Assembly (NCBI GenBank): GCA_916610825.1
Contig: OU744450.1
Location: forward strand, 1,612,001-1,676,000
Direction of reading: 5' to 3'
Origin: Haliclystus octoradiatus
Lineage: Eukaryota > Cnidaria > Staurozoa > Stauromedusae > Haliclystidae
DNA: 64,000 bases
Positions 31,561 to 44,251 of the stretch are shown here, piece by piece. The first letter of the stretch is position 1; every line of letters begins with the position of its first letter. The position numbers and the translations under genes were made by a program. Below the pieces are notes generated by a model. The model ran no database searches and was not told the origin of the DNA. It saw only the letters and a list, made by a program, of their open reading frames with translations.

Positions 31561-31848
31561 CAGGGCTATATGCTCACTTTTAAGATTTTAAATAAAGCAA
31601 ACAAAACAGTAAACATTGCAGAGTTTCAGATGAGATTATTCACAACTCATTCGAAACCGTCACTGTATAGTTAATTAAGGCTTCGTGACAACGGAACAAT
31701 GGTTATATATATAGTAGATAAAATGTGTCAGTAAAGCAAGAGCAGTAAATAAAATCACATTGTAAGAATTATCATCTCCTTTTAATCCAAGCTCATTTGC
31801 TATTTAATTAACCCTCTTTATAAAGGCCACTCTCTATCGTCGTAAACT

Positions 31849-31970
31849 TTGCCTGTGCGCAGACCCAAATATTTTTTGATGATTAGTTGGAAAATTTTTA
31901 ATTTTATTACATAGTTATTTATGTTATAATTAATCATAAAAAAAAGATTTGGGTCTGCGCGCAGGCTATC
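31849..31970. mobile_element. Hairpin MITE, GCGCAGACCCAAAT family
   Basis: Inverted arms GCCTGTGCGCAGACCCAAAT (left) and ATTTGGGTCTGCGCGCAGGC (right) enclose about 80 bp of AT-rich DNA. Related termini occur at 45410-45492. Confidence 0.7.
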
Positions 31971-32148
31971 GTAAACTTACTACATCTTATATCACGTGAT
32001 TTGTTATATACAGGTTCCATTCATTATACAGAAACTTAAGGAAAATCCTTTACATTAGATTGTGAATAATTTGTCAATTTATTATTATTATTTTAATGCA
32101 AAAGTCAAAAGCAGCTGATGTGAGATAATATAATGCATCGTCTATGAA

Positions 32149-35100
32149 TTAGAATGTTAGTCTTTTTACCCAGATTGTTATTTCTTCTCTGAATTGTTTC
32201 CAGTCCCCAATACCAGTTGCTGCTACATTATGAACAGGTAAAGCAGGATCTCTAACAAGAGGCAGTGTTTGAAAATGAGGTAAACGAGATACTGGGTAAT
32301 CTTCAGAGTAATAATAATCTTCCCATTGTATACTACAGAGAAATACAGTAGATAATATTAGATCATAGCTTTTTCGTAAACATGTGATGTAATGTTAGTG
32401 AATGGTGACTCGAGATTCTAGATTAAATACTAGGCCCTTTACCACTAGATCTTCTGCTAAGCTTTTTGTCAACTATTAAAGGGGCAAAATTGACCAGCGA
32501 CCGCTGCGAGCACAAGTTGAGTTTATGCTTAGCGTAATTCAACCGTCTCGCTTTGAAACAATTGTTATACGCATGCCTAATTTGTAATAAAATTTATGTC
32601 AACAATGAACATTGTGTTATAAACAATAAGCATGCACGTGATCCTAAGTGCGTAGCGCCTGCCGGTCATATTTGCTCCTTTAAGGTACTGTAAGTACTTT
32701 GCGTCAGGCATCTTTGTTCCCCTTATTCATATTCTCGGCAGCAGACTATATGTCAGGCTCACTGATCTATACAATAACATCTATTATTATATTATTATCT
32801 GTATTATATAGATCAGTGGTAAGGCTATGTTTTAACACACGGTAAACATAGATTACATCATGCATATTAGTCCCATAGTTTATGCAATTTCTAAGAAAAA
32901 CTTCCAAGAACAAATAATTGTTTTATAACCAGCTTATGATTTAATATGATATGTAACTTACTCTAGCTGTTCATCTTTAACCAGGATCGCTAATTCAGTT
33001 AATACCTCTTTGTTAAATGATGGTGTTCTGGCCACACAGTCACTGAAAAAAAGGAAAAAAATCTCATTGAAAAATATTCCACAACCAATACGATTTTAAC
33101 TTTGTACTTTCATCTATCATCTATCTCCATATAAATATGATACTATACATAAAAATAGAAATAATTCGGATTGGATCGGCTATACAGGGCCCGATAAAAT
33201 CTGCATGCCTGCCAATCACGGTTGGTTTGAAGACCAAGAAAACATGAACTACCTCAGTTTATAGATTTTCTTAATCAGATACCTGACAGCCAGGGTTGCG
33301 ATTAAATTAATATTTCTAATTGGATGAACTTTTTATAGAAAAATTCGAAAATATGCTTAATAGAAATGTTGGTATTCCAAATGACTATAATATTATTGGG
33401 CCATGCTACCATATGAATGATGATGCTATTATAAGAAATGTCATCTTCTGTAGTTTGTTATCAAATGATAAAATACAGTATAATGCATTTTATTCAATCA
33501 ATTTAGCATCAGAAAGTAGATAGAGTAGCCTGGATTAATCGAGCATGAGCCGTTGAAAAAATGGTTTGTAGCATAAGCAATTATTGGATATACCAAATAC
33601 AGGCAGCCATTGAAAGAAAGAAAGAGCCAAGATTTATCTTTACTAGCAGCAATTCTAAATACGATTTTTGTAGAAAAATTCAATATATTGAATACCTTTT
33701 AGCATTACATTCGCGAAGTGTTTGAATGCCAGAATGTACAGAGTCTTCCAATATAGGGAAGACGGAGTTAAGCAAAGGCGTACATCAAATACTTCGATTA
33801 CATCTCGGAGTACATTCCCCATCCTGGGGGAAAGGGGATCGGATATCGATTGAGATATTTCTTAATGTAGATCTATCTAGAGGCTTACTTTTCAATTTGT
33901 TGATACGCGTAAATTGTAAGTAACGCAAGTAGGTAAGCATTTGGTCGATTTAGAACACTCAACCAATCGACTTTTTCACTCCATTTCTTTACAATTCTTA
34001 TAAGATCTTTACACTGAAATAAAAGAATCCAGCGCAGCCGTTATATAAGTACCAGTCTATAGCAATTGTATTTATCAATTTAGTAGAATATCTGATTATC
34101 GGCTGTTAGCCACAAAACGCTGGTAAAAGCTACATAGCTATTCTCACTGGCGTAATTGGTTAGGTTCGGGTTTTACAAGTTGTAATTTCTGGGTATTTTT
34201 AATCCAAACGTAAACTGAATTTCAGATACAATTCCGTTACTTTTCAGTTATAAATTCTAATAATCACACCAGGGACAGACATATGTGGAGGTGAAATGAA
34301 TATAAATTATAAATCACTAAACACATAGTGCTACATTGATAATTTTTTTAACTTTATAAAATGCTTCTATGGGGATAGAGCTTCAACAAACCTCTTAAAA
34401 AGAACATCCGGAATTGTCTCCACTGCACTAAGGCCACACACAGGCGAATATAATAATCATTGATATACATTAAGTTCAGACTATGCACTTACTTTACTGG
34501 TTTGCTTAGAAATGAATTGCACTTGACGATCCGACGCAGCCACAATATACCTTCAGAAAATGATAATAATAAAAGTGGATTAATTACTCAATGTTTTTCA
34601 AATTTAATTTCAACTTTTTAGAGTTTAGCTGGACATTTCAAATATCTTGTGATTAGAGAATGTATGTCATACAATTAGGGGAGGGGTGATAAGTTGATAT
34701 ATATACACAAGGACCGTACGGTATAAATTGATCATATTGCAACATTATGAAATTGACCGCTGTGACAGGTACGTGGCTGCTCTTTAGGGCGGTGTATACA
34801 GGGTAAGTAGCACAACAGACAGGTCTGAAGAATATTGAGTTAACATAAATCACTGAAATTATTATGATTATTATGCATTAGGGATTTGATTGATTCGAGA
34901 GGAAATCCACAACTCCAATGAACTTCACTTTGACCCCATTTGTCCTCGACTGTAACGGCCGTAACCAACAATAGAGCTTTTTCACAGGTACCCAAAATGA
35001 GTCCATCGAGAATTTTGAATTTTGAAAACACTATCAATGCCGATGTGAAAAAGATCTACATATATAGCTTCAGCTTTAACCTGAAATTCACTTGACAATT

Positions 35101-38100
35101 TCTGAAATTGACAACAACAAAGTTTGAAATTAACTTAATCAATTTTGAAATTAAGTTGGATATTATTTTTTGAAAAAAAAAATCCATTTGAAAAAGGAAA
35201 TTCCAGAATAATTATGAATCGGTAGAATAATTATGAATAATGCACAAAGAAATATGATTACCTGTATAGCATATCATGCGATTGGTTCATACATGTCTTG
35301 TATAGCGCCCTGTTGCCACCAGTTAACTGCCAATCAATGCTCGGTAAAACCGTAACACTAACACCGTTACATTTAAATAATAATGCAGTTGACGTTTTTA
35401 GGAAATTCGTGCATTTGATTGAATCGACTGATCGTCCTAAGTTGCCACGATTCTTTCGTGTTTCTTCTTTAACGAGTGATTCGATTTTTTCAACTATTCT
35501 TGAAATCCATTTCTCTTCATCGTGTGGTGGATCTATATGGATAGATTGGAAGAATTTTTTATATTTTAATGTTTTCTTTGGGTTGGTAACCTCCGGATCA
35601 ACGGACCATGTAGAGCTTTGTACTCGTTAATTTCAATACACTCTTCGAGGACTGTGAATATGATCGAACTAATGTCTCATTCTTTTATTCAACTCAAAAT
35701 ATACCAAAAGAAGACTCAAACAACGGTACGAAAATGAAGCCTATAGGATATTCAATCAATCTGATTCAGCTTATATTATTCAAACGGCTTCCAACAATGT
35801 CTGGCGATAACATGCAAATGCGATCATACAATTTATAGGAAACTGAGTTTGCCCCAGATCCCTACTTACATAACTTGTTTTGTTCTTGCAAGTAGAGTGA
35901 GTAAAAATCATTTATGGATCCAGTTTAGAAGATTATCAAAGGGCCAGTAAAGAAAGGTCTGGAAGATCTCTCGGTCCACCTGCCTCTTTGGTCCACCTTC
36001 CGTAAAGGTCTAGACGACAGGTCAAAATACAAACGGAATATGGATGTGAACTGGATGTGATAAAACACTGGCTAGATAAATGGCATTCAATTCGTCTAAA
36101 ATCCAAGTATTTCTATACCTCCTAAAAACACAATCAAATCCAATTGTGATTTCCCTTTCACTGTAACTCCTTGACCATACGCTCCAGCTCTTAGAACACG
36201 TGTTACAGAAACATCTCTTTCTTCCTAAAATATATAAAATATGTATCGTTGAAACTTCAGGTACAGTACTGCACTGACAATCATAATAGGTTATCGAGGT
36301 ACAGTAATTAACAATGATGGTTTCGTTTCCGGTTGTTGTCGCTGTCGGCCGCGTTTTATTTTCTGCTCTTATTTTTTTGAGAATTTTATTCCAAACATCA
36401 AATAGAAATAGTATATTCTTTATTGAAATAGCCTATGGTTAAATCATGTGTATATAAGTTGTACATAGAAAGACTAAGCAGAAAAGAACTAATGGAAATG
36501 AAGCCAAACTGTTATTCGTAATTTCGTATGTATATCTTGTCGTCTGAGCTGAAAACTTTTGAAACCCGTGTGTCCGTGTTGAATACGTTATAATTGTTGC
36601 TGATTGGTTGTTTATCATTGATATTGGTCTCTATCTGGTTGGCTATCTGTATTTTGTTTGTATACCTGTTCTATTAAAGTATTATCATTGTTTTTGATGC
36701 AATATTCTATCAATTTTGATTTTCTCAAAATTCAAACTGTTTATTACCGTTAAAACTATTCAAATCTTGTCGTCAATATTTCTTGTTTGCTGATTGGTGT
36801 TTTGTCGCTGCTATTGTTCTCCGTCTGGTTTGGCTATTTATATTTTGTTTGGATCTATCTATTTCTCTGTCACTGGTTTGTATTGAAATGATATCGTGTT
36901 GTTTACTGTTCTAAATTTGGAATACTGTCAATTGATTTTAATCTTGCTTTTAATTCGTTATTATTGTTCCTGATTGGATTTTGTTACTGAAATTACTGTA
37001 TTTCTATTCGTATTGTTCTCTGGTTTGCTTACCTTGCATTTTTACATTGCCTCTATTTTATTGTCGACGCTGTTTTCTGTTTCAAAATTATAATGTTCCT
37101 CCCGTATCTTGTTACATGCTGTCTCATATTTATAAATATATATTCTATATTTCCTGTTTGCAAAAGTTGTCGAGCTGAATCAGATGTGACACTCAATGAA
37201 TCCAAGACTGGCTATAATTTTCTGTACATACAAAACAATTATTTTAGAACATATCCTTTACCTTTATTTAAACATATTTTAATTAGGAAACATTCTTATT
37301 GTTGTAAATATTATTTTAACTTTTTGCTATTGCTTTTGCTTCTTGCTGGAGATGTTGAGCTTAATCCTGGTCCGCCCATTTGTGCTCTTGACATCTTAGG
37401 CGGTCGAACTCTCTACGACAGTACCAGCGGTTTGAAGATCTGCCACCTCAACTCTGGACAAGGAGGGGTACTAACCCATCTAGATAATATCATTCAATTC
37501 ATTGCGGAGTATTGTCCGGATGTCCTCTGTTTGACAGAGACCTGGTTATCACCTGAGATACCAGATAATCTTGTGTCTCTGGATGGTTACAGTTCTCCCG
37601 TCAGGAACGATAACAGTGGTCGATTTGCTGGCAAGCAAGGTATATTAATTTATGTTAAGTTAGGTTTTATTTATTCTATTAATACTATTTACAATAATTT
37701 CAATTTAATGAGCGGAACCATAGAATTACAAATTCCACGTACCCGTCAGAAACTATTAGTTACTTGTATATATAGACACCCTCAATCCCCCGTAAGTTAT
37801 TTAGATGAATTTTCAAATTTTTTAAGCTTTGTAGATAGCAATAATGTAAATAGTGTAATTTTAGGAGATTTTAATATAAATATGATAGATACTAATTCTT
37901 CGCTAACTAAAAAACTAAACTCAATCCTAACTGATAACAATTTTAATCAACACATAAAATCACCCACGCGTATTACAGACACATCATCAACTTGTATAGA
38001 CCTAGCAATTTCCAATTTAGATACTAATTTTGTGAGTGGTGTTACATTGGCACGAGTAGCTGACCACCAAATGAATTTTTTCATTCTCAAATGCACTTCT

Positions 38101-41100
38101 AGACCTTCACAAAATACACACAAACTAACATTGACACGCAACTATAAATCACTCGACGCTAATTTATTAAATTCAGCAATTAATCTAACAAATTGGGATT
38201 TTTTAAATCTATTCCCAGATGTCAATGACTGCTACTACGCTTGGCAGGCTGTTTTCAACACAATCGTCAACGAATTTGCACCATTGAAACAAATTAGAAT
38301 AAAACAAAAAAAAACTAATATTTATCTAGATTCCCATGCCAAAGACCTACGAAATAAAAGAGACAACTATTATAAGCTATTTATCCAATCAAATAATCCA
38401 CAATATTTAAACCTGTACAAATCAACTAGAAATCAATTTACAAATTACTTTAAAAAATGTAAACGAACCTTTTACTGCAAAAACATAGTAGAAAGTAGAG
38501 GCCACCCTAAGCAAATGTGGAAATTTTTAAAACAAATTTTACCTAACAAAAATAATAGCATTAATGTAAATAATATAACTGTAAATAATCAACTAATCAC
38601 AGATAAAAATGTCATTGCAAATGAATTTAATACTTATTTCTTGAACATTGCTAATAAATTATCCTCCCTTATTCCTTTAACAGATCTAAATCCAATACAT
38701 ATTACCAGACAATTCATAAACACTATAACCAACACCAGTAACCTTACTAACAAATTCCAACTTGAAGCTATCACAGAATATGATATCCTTCAGTTAATAA
38801 AAAACTTACCTGCCAAACGGTCAGTTGGTATTGATCATTTAGAAACCAAACTAATAAAACTAACAGCCTCAAGCATAGCACCAGCACTAACAAAAATATT
38901 TAATTTATCTCTAAAAAGCGGAAATTTTCCAGAATCCTTCAAAACTGGGAAAGTCTGCCCCCTTCACAAATGCGAATCTGTTATTGAAAGAAGCAATTAC
39001 CGCCCAATATCTGTTTTGCCTGTACTTTCTAAATTATTAGAGAAAATAGTTCACGAGCAATTTAATTATTATTTATCTACTAACAACTTATTAACACCTT
39101 ACCAATTTGGTTTCAGAAAAAAGTACTGTACAGCTTCAAGTGTACTAAATTTTACAGAGTTCTCTTTTGAAAACATCTCAAAACATAAAAATATAGGTGT
39201 GGTAAGTATAGATTTGAAGAAAGCTTTTGACACGGTTGATCATTTGATACTGTTAGACAAACTTAAATTATATGGTAGCGATGAATGTAGCTTAAATTTT
39301 TTTAAAACTTATTTAATAGGTAGAAATCAAACTGTAAATATAAATAATACAAACTCTGATCTAGGTGAAATTAAATATGGCGTTCCGCAAGGGTCAATAC
39401 TGGGACCACTGCTATTCTTGATCTATATTAACGATGTATCTAAAGTTGTAAATAAATGTAAAATAAACCTATATGCTGATGATACCTTATTGTACATAGC
39501 CGATAAAGACCCCGAGATCATTAAAAATTCACTTTCCTCTGATGTAAATAGTATTTATTCATGGCTAAACGCTAATAAACTAACTTTAAATGTACATAAA
39601 ACCAACTGTATGCTAATCGGAACAAAACAGAAAATAAATAGATACGAACCTTTACAATTAGAAATTAACAACGAAAACGGAATCATACATAATGCACCAC
39701 TAATTAATTATTTAGGAGTCCGCATTGATCCAACACTATCCTTCGATCAGCATATCGAAGCAATGATAAAGAAAATAAATAGAGGCCTAGCAGTACTAAA
39801 ATTTGCACGGAAGTTTATCCCACAATATACAGCAAAGATGATCTTCAACACCATAGTCTTGCCACATTTCGACTACTGCGCTGTCGTATGGGGGAATTGT
39901 AAAAAACAACACATCGATCGCCTCCAGAGACTACAAAACAGAGGAATGAGGGTCATTCTCCGCTGTAATTATCGAACTCATGTCTCAGACATGCTCAACC
40001 AACTTGGTTGGCTACCAGTCAGAGACAGACTAACTACACAACAGCTAATATTCACACATAAACTAAAATTCAATTTAGCTCCTCCCTTGCTCTCCAATTT
40101 GTTTCAAAAACCACACTCCATTAGAACACGTGCACATTCCCACAATGACATCTACATTGAGTCAAGCCATAGACACTCATTCAAGTATGCTGGTGCTCAT
40201 AAGTGGAATGACCTTCCGTCTGAGATGAAGATTGTTGCTAGTGGAACCAGTTTTAAGCATCTTCTCAAGAAGCAATTGCATAGCAAATCGTGACAAATTT
40301 TCTTTTTTTAGCCATAGACTTTATTGTAAATATTATCTATATACCAACTATAAACCTTACCTTTTATACTTATCGTGTACACATGTACACATATATATTA
40401 TATTTGTTTCAATCAGTCCTGTGAAAAAAAGCTCCTGTAGCTTATCAGGTTCTGAATAAATGATGATGATGATCTGAATAAATGATGATGTGCATACGGG
40501 AAAATCTTAAATCAAGGATGTTCCATCAACAATTTCAAAAATTTCTTGTAATTGTGCTTAACATAAGAAGAATTGAACTTTTCCACATATATTAAGTAAA
40601 TGTTTCTACCTTCAAATACTAATATATTTGAAATATTATTTATTCTTCTTACACTTACTTCGATAATCTTTGTAAGTGAGTTTGCAACTTGTTCGATGTA
40701 GCGAATATCGACTTCATCGGGTTTGCTGAATTTGATAAGTTTTTCAATACTAAATTCTTGATATCTTGTCATAGCCTTCAAAATAAAATGTTAATAAATT
40801 GGACTATATACATGAAAGGAATTAGATTACGTAATATGTAAGAGAAGCTGGACTACAGGTTTGATCATATCTTTTCGACTGTGATGGCTCAAATCCTCCG
40901 AAGGTCAACTCAGCCTTGATTTTATCTAAAACATTAATGGGTACCATATTCTGTTGGCGGATGGAATGGTCGGTCCAGAGAAGATTGCATTGTGAGTAAC
41001 TGCAGCGTATCGCTCGTATTGTCAATCCTATTTGCCATGACTTGTGTTGAAATAGATCTTCAGTGTTGCGGCTGAGGCAGTAAAGAGTATTTACCATCAA

Positions 41101-41582
41101 TCATTTCTCAGCAAAAGAGCAATTCCTCTAGAAGTAGAAAAGCTGTACTGGTGCCTTCAGTAGGGAGATTACCCTCTCAAATATTATACTTATAAACAAC
41201 GAGACCTGTATATATGAATACATGCATATCAAATCTAGCTATGAGAGGAGATAAATTGCCACCACTATATACATGTGGCCTTATATATATATACATGATT
41301 CAATATATAATGTTGAGACGATAGATAATAGATAATAATAGATAATACAATGTTGGATCATAGTTTTTATAGTATATAACCTATATGAACTATATATAAA
41401 CTATGGTTGGATTGAATAGATTGCCTGGTGATCGCCTTGGCGTGAAACTTTGAGTAGCAAACATGATTGTCTGATTTTTGACTTCATATTTTATATCTTA
41501 TACAGGATTAAATAAAAAATTATAGTTTAGACATACTGTATAAGAGTGACTATTATACGAAAGATCCAATGATATGGGGATG

Positions 41583-41613
<31 letters not shown>

Positions 41614-44230
41614 TCATTTTTCCACGAACCGGGTAAGCTTACAGCTTTTTTTCACCGGGGTGGTTGGTTAATTTGTTAGTATTTTGAAGCTTGTGTGCGT
41701 TTAATAGCCGGATGCCCTTCCTGACGCCAACCTATAGTGCTTCGGACAGGGATTGAACCCGAGACCCTGCGGGCCGTGGTCCAACACCCTAGCCACTACA
41801 CCAAGGCCGCACTTGATGAATATTAAGTTACAAATTTTCTAAAGGCTAGGCTTACGTCATCAGCATCCTCCTCTAGATTCGCGATGTAATCTTGACAGAA
41901 TTCCAATTGTTCTTGTAGAGAATGGATCATGACATCTTTCTCTCTCATTTTCTGTTTTAATGAATTTACCAACTCAACTCTGTTTTCTGTCAAGTTTTTC
42001 TTTTCATCGAGTGCATGATCGAGTTGGGTTTGACTGAAAATACACAAAAACCACCTATACTCAATTAAAGGCATAAAATTGAACGATGACCTTCGTGCTT
42101 AGAGTCTTCGAATGTGCACTGATTCACTATACATTACTTGTGGTTTGAAAAATGGCATTCACTTAGTCAACTTTGGGCCCGCTAATGGTCAATTTTATGC
42201 CACAAACTACTCACAAAATAAAGTGGAAATATAAAAAATATAAATAAATGAATAAATACATAATAGATTTATTATTGTCTTTACTGAATGTAATAATGCT
42301 CAATGCTATACAGCAGAGCGTGTAATATAGGTTAAATTCAATCGATATAATTTAATCGATCATTTAAGTCTACAGGTATAAAGTGTATATATATATTTTT
42401 TTATAGTTGAAAATAGTCAAAAATTAGACATTCATTCAAGTTTAATAAATTGCCTGTTGATCGGCGTGAAACTTTAAGCAGCAAATAAATGTCTAATTTT
42501 TGACTATTTTCAACTATAAAAAAAATCTATATACCTGTAGAATTAAATCTGCAATCAATGCTACTGTATTTATTATATAATCAGTTAGTAACTCACATTT
42601 CTTGTTCTCTCGTCTCGTGTTCTTCATTTATTCTTTCTAATTTCGCATTGTAAGCTGATTTTAAACGTACAATGTAATCTGTATCAACAACGAGGCCATC
42701 AGTCATGTATGTGAAATTTGAAACGAGGATAGAAACATGAACGCAAAGGAAACCATCTTCATCATTGAATTCACTCTTTTCATTTAACAACTAAAATAGA
42801 AATTTAAATCATCATCATTTAGTTTAAAAGATTTCAAGTAGATTTTTGAATTCTTTATTGGCGAACTATACTTAATATACGAGTAATTTATATTAATACA
42901 GGATACATACGTTGAAGCTAGCCTCATTCCACCATGGCTCTCATTTCCGCGCGACTCTCCTTCCTTTGTGGGGCTCATTCAGTAGGTTCTCTGAAGATCA
43001 CGTGGAAGTGAGGGCCGGGATGGATTGAGGCTACATTAAAACTATATTAATGGTATAATGACATACCTTCTTCAAGCTAACAGGCAATACTAACATTTGT
43101 TTTTCTTTACATTTTTCAAACACACTGCCACGGTCTTTATCAACTTGACATACAACGTTTTGATAAGCATTTGCTGGACATAATAATTCCATTTTCCAAT
43201 GCACTTCCATCCGACGTTTTAATTTTGAAATTCTTTTAATTTTATCATTAGTACCTTTAGGATCTAAAATCAATTCACCAACAACGATACCATCTTGATT
43301 TGTATTCAAACCAAATGACCATGGAATACCAATATTATCAATGAAATATTTGGGATCACCAAAACTTATTGGATTTTGTGATATTTTTGTTGAATATAAA
43401 ATATATGGTTGGGCATTATAAAACGTAACACCGGCATGAACGATACCATCAACAGCTAGATTTTGTAATTCTTTTGAAGGCATTATCTTTGAACCATAGT
43501 TATTTGTTGAATAATTATAATATTTTTGATTGATCTCAACATGTGAACCATGTTTAATATATATAAGGGCTTTAACACGATGACGTAATTCATCAAGATT
43601 ATCTCTTGAAAGATATAATTTGGCTAGATTATTATCATTATTGTTATTATCATTTTCTTGTTTTTCATCATCAATTTCACCATCAGGAAATAATAATAAT
43701 GACCAATTAGTACCAGAAAATAAAAATTCTGTTGATCTGTTATAAATTTGATCAGCTTGTATGTGACATGGTAATTTATCTAAAAATGTTGTTGATTCTA
43801 AACGTATATCGATTTGTAAATGTAATGAATTATTTATTATAAAACCTGGTATTAATTGAAGGGTTTGTAAATTTATCATTTTACTATAGCCAACACCACA
43901 ACCATAAATTTCAAATGAATTATCTTCTTTCAATTTTTCTTCTGATATTGTAAAATTAGGATCATATTTATTAACTATATGAAATGCTAATCTAGCATTA
44001 CACCAATTAGAAATTTGTTCCTTATTTTCTTGTTGACCATACCAACGTAAAAACATACCAAAATAATCGTTTTTCTTTGAAATTTGTATTTTCCAAACAT
44101 GACCAGCGTAATTAAATGCTTTGGATATTTTATAAATTTCCATTGTTGAAAATTGTTGTACGGCAAATACAAAATATGCTGTATCACGCGGTTTAGTATG
44201 TAAACCAAAATTAACTAATTGAACAGCCAT
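32149..44230 (-). CDS. MATH-MATH-coiled coil-OAS-like protein (predicted pseudoenzyme)
   Basis: Ten minus-strand exons: 44230-43067, 42790-42597, 42033-41856, 40775-40659, 36224-36119, 35622-35262, 34550-34493, 34013-33889, 33042-32962, 32332-32149. Phases agree at all junctions, giving 855 aa. ATG 44230 has A at -3 and G at +4; an in-frame ATG lies 21 nt upstream. First MATH domain at about residues 40-143 (AFNYAGHVWKIQI to PGFIINNSLHLQI). A second MATH-like domain at about 265-415 ends PVSLKKLLNEKSEFNDEDGF. A charged coiled coil follows at about 430-510. From 513 on it matches 2'-5'-oligoadenylate synthetase: VTRVLRAGAYGQGVTVKGKS, TVLPSIDWQLTGGN, CKDLIRIVKKW, RPNAYLLALLTIYAYQ, and the OAS1_C-type PLVRDPALPVHNVA. 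The acidic triad is largely lost (Q579, D581, T677). The acceptor at 35623 is weak. The MATH and OAS halves could be separate genes (OAS start at ATG 40772). Confidence 0.7.
32476..32683. mobile_element. MITE with TTAA ends, copy B
   Basis: Same structure and about the same length as 29295-29501: TTAAAGGGGCAAAATTGACC at the left, TTTGCTCCTTTAA at the right. It is in an intron of the MATH-OAS gene. Confidence 0.75.
36330..37092 (+). other. Probable 5' UTR/promoter region of the LINE
   Basis: T-rich sequence with three imperfect internal repeats of a TGCTGATTGG...CTGGTTTGGCTAT...ATTTTGTTTGG motif (near 36597, 36788 and 36966), directly before the LINE ORF. Such subrepeats are common in LINE 5' regions. 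The exact 5' end was not found. Confidence 0.5.
37093..40500 (+). mobile_element. CR1/Rex-like non-LTR retrotransposon, intact ORF (1066 aa)
   Basis: One open frame (37093-40293) followed by a 3' UTR ending in AATAAATGATGATG-type repeats. N-terminus: hydrophobic segment (about residues 74-85), then the 2A-like motif AGDVELNPGP (residues 85-94). Next is an apurinic-type endonuclease (LTETW about 147, GDFNIN about 258, ADHQ about 324), then reverse transcriptase (AFDTVDH about 711, PQGSILGPLLF, catalytic YADD about 794-797). The C-terminal region resembles the CR1/L2/Rex lineage. It has no frameshift or stop, so it may be recently active. It is antisense to the MATH-OAS gene, in the intron between 40659 and 36224. 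Confidence 0.92.
37333..37374 (+). other. 2A-like ribosome-skipping motif in LINE ORF
   Basis: Encodes a leucine run followed by AGDVELNPGP, matching the canonical D-V/I-E-x-N-P-G-P consensus in full. In other animal LINEs such motifs at this position promote co-translational separation between Gly and Pro. Here that would release an N-terminal peptide of about 93 residues from the endonuclease-RT. Confidence 0.85.
40815..41195 (-). repeat. Dispersed repeat (~370 bp), copy 1
   Basis: Shares long similar stretches with 60130-60500: GGGTACCAT, GGTCCAGAGAA, ATTGCATTGTGAGTA, CTGCCATGA-like, CTCTAGAA and GTGCCTTC. A fragment occurs near 425-480. Short ORFs in both copies give similar peptides (WQIGL, SYSQCN), which reflects shared nucleotide ancestry. 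Type of element unknown. It is in an intron of the MATH-OAS gene. Confidence 0.6.
41587..41812 (-). mobile_element. tRNA-derived SINE, minus-strand copy
   Basis: Reverse complement of the SINE at 28308-28540: poly-T start (41587-41609), body, complementary B box GGGATTGAACC (41749-41759) and complementary A box at the right end. In sense orientation within an intron of the MATH-OAS gene. Confidence 0.88.
42370..42540. mobile_element. Long-armed hairpin MITE in intron
   Basis: Arms of about 55 bp: CTACAGGTATA at the outer left and TATACCTGTAG at the outer right, with TAGTTGAAAATAGTCAAAAA and its complement inside. The loop is about 55 bp, and similar loop sequence recurs near 41417 and 51722. 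Outer CTA/TAG fits a TA target site. Transcribed in the MATH-OAS pre-mRNA, it would fold into a long duplex. Confidence 0.7.
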
Positions 44231-44251
44231 TATAAAAATCAGAATTGCCAA

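Noticed and set aside
35298-35630. 110-aa plus-strand ORF
   Set aside because: Shadow of the minus-strand OAS-like exon 35622-35262.
32149-36224. ILF2/ILF3-type DZF domain as an alternative to OAS
   Set aside because: The PLVRDPALPVHNVA, LTGGN and LIRIVKKW blocks fit OAS/OAS1_C. The NF45/NF90 GTMTTGHNVADL-type motif is absent.
40822-41100. 92-aa minus-strand ORF similar to one at 60201-60407
   Set aside because: Both lie in copies of a dispersed repeat. The similarity reflects shared repeat ancestry and the frames are not preserved over the element.
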